64,000 nucleotides of DNA from Cherax quadricarinatus (taxonomy: Eukaryota > Arthropoda > Malacostraca > Decapoda > Parastacidae), in contig NW_027195237.1 of NCBI RefSeq assembly GCF_038502225.1, forward strand, positions 32,501 through 96,500, read 5' to 3'. This document shows positions 60,743-64,000 of this stretch, in pieces. The notes under the pieces were generated by a model. That model was not told the DNA's origin and made no database searches. It was given only the letters and a program-made list of their open reading frames with translations. Made by a program: the position numbers and the translations under genes. Position 1 is the first letter of the stretch. Every line of letters starts with the position of its first letter.

Positions 60743-63700
60743 GTGTACCAGCTGCAGTACCTTACAGTGTACCACCTGCGGTACCTTACAGTGTACCACC
60801 TGCGGTACCTTACAGTGTACCACCTGCAGTACCTTACAGTGTACCACCTGCGGTACCTTACAGTGTACCACCTGCAGTACCTTACAGTGTACCACCTGCG
60901 GTACCTTACAGTGTACCACCTGCAGTAGCTTACAGTGTACCACCTGCAGTACCTTACAGTGTACCAGCTGCAGTACCTTACAGTGTACCAGCTGCAGTAC
61001 CTTACAGTGTACCACCTGCAGTACCTTACAGTGTACCACCTGCAGTACCTTACAGTGTACCAGCTGCAGTACCTTACAGTGTACCAGCTGCAGTACCTTA
61101 CATTGTACCAGCTGCAGTACCTTACAGTGTACAAGCTGCAGTACCTTACAATGTACCAGCTGCAGTACCTTACAGTGTACCAGCTGCGGTACCTTACAGT
61201 GTACCAGCTGCAGTACCTTACAGTGTACCACCTGCAGTACCTTACAGTGTACCAGCTGCAGTACCTTACATTGTACCAGCTGCAGTACCTTACAGTGTAC
61301 CAGCTGCAGTACCTTACAGTGTACCAGCTGTGGTACCTTACAGTGTACCACCTGCGGTACCTTACAGTGTACCAGCTGCAGTACCTTACATTGTACCAGC
61401 TGCAGTACCTTACAGTGTACCAGCTGCAGTACCTTACAGTGTACCAGCTGCAGTACCTTACAGTGTACCAGCTGTGGTACCTTACAGTGTACCAGCTGCG
61501 GTACCTTACAGTGTACCAGCTGCAGCACCTTACAGTGTACCATCTGCAGTACCTTACAGTGTACCAGCTGTGGTACCTTACAGTGTACCAGCTGCGGTAC
61601 CTTACAGTGTACCAGCTGCAGTACCTTACAGTGTACCAGCTGCAGTACCTTACAGTGTACCAGCTGCAGTACCTTACAGTGTACCAGCTGTGGTACCTTA
61701 CAGTGTACCAGCTGCAGTACCTTACAGTGTACCAGATGCAGTACCTTACAGTGTACCAGCTGCAGTACCTTTCATTGTACCAGCTGCAGTACCTTACAGT
61801 GTACCAGCTGCAGTACCTTACAGTGTATCATCTGCAGTACCTTACAGTGTTCCAGCTGCAGTAACTTACAGTGTACCAGCTGCAGTACATTACAGTGTAC
61901 CAGCTGCAGTACCTTACATTGTACCAGCTGCAGTACCTTACAGTGTACCATCTGCAGTACCTTACAGTGTACCAGCTGCAGTACCTTACAGTGTACCATC
62001 TGCAGTACCTTACAGTGTACCAGCTGCAGTACCTTACAGTGTACCAGCTGCGGTACCTTACAGTGTATCAGCTGCAGTACCTTACAGTGTACCAGCTGCG
62101 GTACCTTACAGTGTATCAGCTGCGGTACCTTACAGTGTACCACCTGCAGTACCTTACAGTGTACCAGCTGCAGTACCTTACAGTGTATCAGCTGCGGTAC
62201 CTTACAGTGTGCCAGCTGCAGTACCTTACAGTGTATCAGCTGCGGTACCTTACAGTGTACCACCTGCAGTACCTTACAGTGTAAAAGCTGCAGTACCTTA
62301 CAGTGTATCAGCTGCAGTACCTTACAGTGTACCAGCTGCAGTATCTTACAGTGTACCAGCTGCAGTACCTTACAGTGTACCACCTGCAGTACCTTACAGT
62401 GTACCAGCTGCAGTACCTTACAGTGTATCAGCTGCAGTACCTTACAGTGTACCACCTGCAGTACCTTACAGTGTACCAGCTGCAGTACCTTACAGTGTAC
62501 CACCTGCAGTACCTTACAGTGTACCAGCTGCAGTACCTTACAGTGTATCAGCTGCAGTACCTTACAGTGTACCAGCTGCAGTACCTTACAGTGTACCAGC
62601 TGCAGTACCTTACAGTGTACCAGCTGCAGTACCTTACAGTGTACCACCTGCAGTACCTTACAGTGTATCAGTTGCAGTACCTTACAGTGTATCAACTGCG
62701 GTACCTTACAGTGTACCACCTGCAGTACCTTACAGTATACCACCTGCAGTACCTTAGTGTACCACCTGCAGTACCTTACAGTGTACCAGCTGCAGTACCT
62801 TACAGTGTACCACCTGCAGTACCTTACAGTGTACCACCTGCAGTACCTTACAGTGTACCACCTGCAGTACCTTACAGTGTACCACCTGCAGTACCTTACA
62901 GTGTACCACCTGCAGTACCTTACAGTGTACCACCTGCAGTACCTTACAGTGTACCACCTGCAGTACCTTACAGTGTACCACCTGCAGTACCTTACAGTGT
63001 ACCACCTGCAGTACCTTACAGTGTACCACCCGCAGTACCTTACAATGTACCACCTGCAGTACCTTACAGTGTACCACCTGCAGTACCTTACAGTGTACCA
63101 CCTGCAGTACCTTACAGTGTACCACCTGCAGTACCTTACAGTGTACCACCTGCAGTACCTTACAGTGTACCACCTGCAGTACCTTACAGTGTACCACCTG
63201 CAGTACCTTACAGTGTACCACCTGCTGTACCTTACAGTGTACCAGCTGCAGTACTTTACAGTGTACCAGCTGCAGTACCTTACAGTGTACCACCTGCAGT
63301 ACCTTACAGTGTACCACCTGCAGTACCTTACAGTGTACCACCTGCAGTACCTTACAGTGTACCACCTGCAGTACCTTACAGTGTACCACCTGCTGTACCT
63401 TACAGTGTACCAGCTGCAGTACCTTACAGTGTACCACCTGCAGTACCTTACAGTGTACCACCTGCTGTACCTTACAGTGTACCAGCTGCAGTACCTTACA
63501 GTGTACCAGCTGCAGTACCTTACAGTGTTCCAGCTGCAGTACCTTACAGTGTACCAGCTGCAGTACCTTACAGTGTACCACCTGCAGTACCTTACAGTGT
63601 ACCACCTGCAGTACCTTACAGTGTACCACCTGCAGTACCTTACAGCGTACCACCTGCAGTACCTTACAGTGTACCACCTGCTGTACCTTACAGTGTACCA

Positions 63701-64000
63701 CCTGCTGTACCTTACAGTGTACCAGCTGCAGTACCTTACAGTGTACCACCTGCAGTACCTTACAGTGTACCACCTGCTGTACCTTACAGTGTACCAGCTG
63801 CAGTACCTTACAGTGTACCACCTGCAGTACCTTACAGTGTACCAGCTGCAGTACCTTACAGTGTACCACCTGCAGTACCTTACAGTGTACCACCTTCTGT
63901 ACCTTACAGTGTACCACCTGCAGTACCTTACAGTGTACCACCTGCAGTACCTTACAGTGTACCAGCTGCAGTACCTTACAGTGTACCACCTGCAGTACCT
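60743..64000. repeat. 24-bp minisatellite, truncated by the window end
   Basis: About 136 copies of a 24-bp unit (GTACCAGCTGCAGTAC followed by CTTACAGT). Main variants: CCACCTGC for CCAGCTGC, GCGGTACC for GCAGTACC, GTATCA for GTACCA, and CTGTACC. Units with CCACCTGC dominate 60765-60960 and everything after 62740. Units with CCAGCTGC dominate between. One 2-bp deletion at about 62755 shifts the phase. Several frames are open on both strands because the unit is 8 codons long. One frame reads VPAAVPYS from about 60730 to 62757 without an ATG. Confidence 0.96.

Noticed and set aside
62754..63989. Minus-strand 411-codon frame in the 24-bp array (VHCKVLQV repeats)
   Set aside because: An 8-codon-period artefact. 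Several other frames over the same bases are equally open.

Overview
The window is eukaryotic and made almost entirely of repeats. There are no compact genes, operons or ribosome-binding sites. Long satellite and minisatellite arrays carry non-LTR (LINE) and Penelope-like (PLE) retroelements, and there is one good candidate for a spliced exon. The LINE 3' tails (ACTCACCTATTTGTGG and relatives), EN-positive PLEs with hammerhead-like termini, and abundant microsatellites suggest an arthropod, most likely a decapod crustacean. The organism is an inference, not something the sequence proves.

Layout. (1) Positions 1-46917 are an A/C-rich 31-bp satellite with several monomer types and large higher-order duplications (1888 bp, about 2221 bp and about 7.72 kb). 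Inserted in it are a probable solo LTR (14187-14481), a 5'-truncated LINE with an uninterrupted 824-codon EN/RT frame (15091-17667), five near-identical copies of a truncated PLE keeping its GIY-YIG endonuclease (starting at 21653, 25140, 27615, 30282 and 38004), and two copies of a complex of 418-bp PLE-terminus-like repeats (33414-35094 and 41133-42820). (2) Positions 47101-50703 hold a decayed minus-strand LINE, split by a hammerhead-bearing insertion with a 9-bp target duplication, followed by a second LINE 3' fragment. (3) Positions 50704-52589 are mostly unrecognised sequence containing a foldback element with two opposed hammerhead-like motifs. (4) Positions 52590-52766 look like a 59-codon cysteine-rich exon. 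Its last 19 bases and 5' splice site have expanded into about 46 tandem 36-bp copies, continuing as about 124 copies of a diverged 36-bp unit that still carries CAAG|GTAAGG (to 58884). (5) Positions 58885-60742 hold simple repeats, a CAC/GTG hairpin and degenerate PLE termini. (6) From 60743 to the window end runs a 24-bp minisatellite of about 136 copies.

How the parts relate. The LINE supplies endonuclease and reverse transcriptase in cis. The PLE copies lack RT, so they appear to have multiplied by being carried in duplications of the surrounding satellite: the element/satellite junctions are identical from copy to copy. The PLE termini carry motifs that fit very small type I hammerhead ribozymes (CTGANGA or TTGATAA, a helix II hairpin, GAAACGTH), with covarying helix I between families. 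The long open frames in the satellite and minisatellites come from stop-poor repeats whose period shifts through the reading frames, and I do not call them genes. Copy numbers are length divided by period. All similarity claims are by eye.
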